64,000 nucleotides of DNA from NCBI RefSeq assembly GCF_002915595.1, contig NZ_PQGG01000019.1:62001-126000 (forward strand), in the 5' to 3' direction. The notes under the pieces are model-generated. The model ran no database searches. It saw only the letters and a program-made list of their open reading frames with translations, and was not told where the DNA came from. A program made the position numbers and the translations under genes. The first letter of the stretch is position 1. Every line of letters begins with the position of its first letter. This DNA comes from Zhongshania marina (GTDB lineage Bacteria > Pseudomonadota > Gammaproteobacteria > Pseudomonadales > Spongiibacteraceae). Positions 62,282 to 64,000 of the stretch are shown here, one piece after another.

Positions 62282-63001
62282 TCAGAAATCAAAGGATTCG
62301 AAATCTTCATCGCCAAAATCGTCTTCAAGCTTGCCGTCATTGATAAGAAAGTCCCGACGTTGCAAATAGACATCTTTGAAGAAGGTATATTTATCACCAG
62401 ACACCAAATCTTCGGAGCCCAGCAAAGACGCCCTAACCTGTAGTAAGTCTAGCAGAGTCATACCGTATTGCGCCCTTTCCGGGTCAATCTCCCGCGTAAT
62501 GGCTGTGTAGGAGTCAACACCAAGTCCCACACCGTCACGCAGGGTGCTGGGGCCAAGCAATGGCAGCATAATAAAAGGGCCATTACCGACACCCCATACC
62601 GCAAGGGTTTGACCAAAGTCTTCGGAGTCGCGTTTTAAACCAATTGCACCTGCTACATCAAAAATACCCAATACACCTACCGTGGTATTGATAACGAAGC
62701 GACCAGTGCTAGTAAGGGCATCAAGGCCCTCGCCCTGTAATATATCGTTACCGATGTTTTGCACTTCACCGATATTATTAAAAACATTGGCTAAACTTTG
62801 ATCAACAAACGTAGGGGTCACTTTTTTGTAACCGCGCGCAACGGGCTGCAGCAAATAAAGATCTGCAGTGTCATTGAATGCGAAAATCGCTCGATTGAGC
62901 CCCTCCCAAGGGTCGCGAGGATCTCCACCCTCATCCGCAAACGCTAGCGCGCCGTAAAATACCGACAGCAGCAGTACCCAAGTGCAGGCGATTCGTTCCA
63001 T
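62282..63001 (-). CDS. mlaA: MlaA-family outer-membrane protein (VacJ)
   Basis: 239 residues. DPWEGLNRAIFAFND, TGRFVINTTVGVLGIFDVAG, FGQTLAVWGVGNGPFIMLPL and GPSTLRDGVG are unmistakable. Removes phospholipids from the outer leaflet with the Mla ABC system. The signal peptide (WVLLLSVFYGALAFADEG) has no lipobox Cys, so it is not a lipoprotein here. Confidence 0.94.
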   Translation of the reverse strand: MERIACTWVLLLSVFYGALAFADEGGDPRDPWEGLNRAIFAFNDTADLYLLQPVARGYKKVTPTFVDQSLANVFNNIGEVQNIGNDILQGEGLDALTSTGRFVINTTVGVLGIFDVAGAIGLKRDSEDFGQTLAVWGVGNGPFIMLPLLGPSTLRDGVGLGVDSYTAITREIDPERAQYGMTLLDLLQVRASLLGSEDLVSGDKYTFFKDVYLQRRDFLINDGKLEDDFGDEDFESFDF

Positions 63002-63078
63002 TGAAATTATTACTCATCAAGTCTTGATAACAGTCATTACTATACGCAATGCATTGAAGCTTGGCACTATTTTGATAA

Positions 63079-63825
63079 TTACGACTCGGCAATAATCAGA
63101 ATATCGAGACTGACTAATTGCGCCACCAGCTCGCGACCAAAGCCGAGCAGCGATTCTAAATTGCTAGCCAGTTCATCGGCAATGATACTAAGTACGGAAA
63201 GACCTGTTTGCGGAGTTTCACCGTCAAACAAAGCCAATAAGCGCGCGGTCACTGCATTGATTTCTAAAAATTCAACACTGTCAGCACGATTGCGGTACAC
63301 AACGATATAGGTCGGGTCGTCACCCGGCTGTGTAGGCTGATTGTCACTACTAATTAAATGTACCGGAAATTGATAGGCCAAGGACCACGCCAAGGGTGAC
63401 AAAGATAACTGATTGCTCAATACATCATCAGTCGCATCACACTGGGGTGCTAGTTCTTCTTCTGCAACGTCGAGGGCAAGTTCCACCCATTCGTAATGTG
63501 CGAGTTCAATGAGAAACGGCGGATCATTATCAAGCTTGTTGCGCTGCTGCAAATAAGCCAGAAACTCTTCAGCAATTTTTAAAAAGTAAGGGCTTGAGCA
63601 TTGATACTGAATCATAAAATCCCGCACCATCGCGTCCCAGTCTGCGTCGCAGTACAAGCTCCGACAAACGGGAAAGCCATTGCTTAAAAAGCCATGAATA
63701 TTGTTAAAAAATAAGTCACGGTAAATATCTAATCGGCGAGACTCTATGCCGCTTGGCCCCGCGCAATGCTCTGGGTCGCGGATAAACTGTGTTAGTTCAC
63801 GCTGAACCTGCTGAAATGAGCTCAT
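63079..63825 (-). CDS. HvfC-like (DUF2063) protein
   Basis: 248 residues from the ATG at 63825, an ATGA overlap with the upstream gene that fixes the start. [44 protein letters not shown] and [15 protein letters not shown] fit DUF2063, the partner of DUF692 enzymes in ribosomal-peptide maturation (HvfB/HvfC). Confidence 0.88.
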   Translation of the reverse strand: MSSFQQVQRELTQFIRDPEHCAGPSGIESRRLDIYRDLFFNNIHGFLSNGFPVCRSLYCDADWDAMVRDFMIQYQCSSPYFLKIAEEFLAYLQQRNKLDNDPPFLIELAHYEWVELALDVAEEELAPQCDATDDVLSNQLSLSPLAWSLAYQFPVHLISSDNQPTQPGDDPTYIVVYRNRADSVEFLEINAVTARLLALFDGETPQTGLSVLSIIADELASNLESLLGFGRELVAQLVSLDILIIAES

Positions 63826-64000
63826 CGAATCGCCGCACTGAATTGAGCAGGTGTCGCTTGCAGACATACCTGCTGAGCCCGCTTAATACGCTGTACTTCC
63901 ATTAACAACTCAGTCATCGGTGGAAAATTAAAATCGCGCTCTAATAAAGTTGGCAATGGACCGCAGCGCTCATAAGCGGCATCTAACAAGGCCCACACAG
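63822..64000 (-). CDS. DUF692 (HvfB-like MNIO enzyme), C-terminal end only
   Basis: The last 59 codons before the window edge: [39 protein letters not shown], as in DUF692 multinuclear non-haem iron oxidases, which modify Cys-rich peptides. It overlaps the HvfC-like gene by 4 bp. The precursor peptide gene should be upstream, outside the window. Confidence 0.85.
   Translation of the reverse strand, partial: VWALLDAAYERCGPLPTLLERDFNFPPMTELLMEVQRIKRAQQVCLQATPAQFSAAIR

Overview
The window is a chromosomal segment of a gammaproteobacterium carrying a complete-looking prophage of about 38.5 kb. Host genes (cysK, gltX, dnaX-ybaB-recR, rnd, ycgL, ycgN, a MlaA-family gene, talB, a polyhydroxyalkanoate-system protein, HvfB/HvfC-like genes, an RssB/RssC-like pair) suggest a marine, Cellvibrionales/Spongiibacter-like or Pseudomonas-related lineage. 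The class is fairly secure; the genus is not.

Left host flank (1-19580): a MoxR ATPase/VWA pair; cysK; a leftward block encoding an FHA protein, a caspase-like lipoprotein, an outer-membrane barrel protein, an alpha/beta hydrolase lipoprotein and a transmembrane Ser/Thr kinase, read here as one signalling system; a DNA-maintenance operon (dnaX, ybaB, recR, rnd, ycgL, ycgN, a membrane protein); the 4.5S RNA gene beside dnaX; a DUF4136 lipoprotein; a Do-family protease; a PHA-system protein; tRNA-Ala(GGC); gltX.

Prophage (about 19623-58136): it is inserted in the 5' end of dusA. The original dusA start is stranded at 19581 and the prophage supplies a new start at 58024. Its layout is lambda/HK97-like. 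CI (+) and Cro-like (-) genes diverge at about 50.4 kb, with a second matching operator at 51.7 kb. The leftward strand runs Cro, regulators, DUF2513, a DnaT-like replication protein, a Q-like antiterminator, two terminators, lysis-type membrane proteins, HNH, TerS, TerL, portal, protease, capsid, connectors, tail tube, tail chaperone with a -1 frameshift, a 2147-residue tape measure, tail tip, a C-type-lectin-like receptor protein and a transglutaminase-like protein. The rightward early operon (51748-54969) encodes a LuxR-type HTH protein, a lytic transglycosylase, a holin-like protein and a PrtN-like activator. A toxin/antitoxin-like pair, a P63C protein and a DusA-type integrase close the right end. 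The left end carries genes on the opposite strand to the tail genes: a small hydrophobic peptide, then an SOS-box-controlled unknown gene followed by a CsrA-like gene.

Right host flank (58024-64000): dusA, talB, a TerB-like protein, then leftward genes for a STAS antagonist and response-regulator/PP2C phosphatase, MlaA-like protein, HvfC-like protein and a partial DUF692/HvfB gene.

The most interesting items are the SOS-controlled, possibly leaderless CsrA-like cargo unit; a duplicated winged-helix/operator/divergent-gene cassette at 48.0-49.7 kb; the kinase-FHA-caspase cluster; and two well-formed programmed -1 frameshift sites, one in host dnaX and one in the phage tail chaperone.
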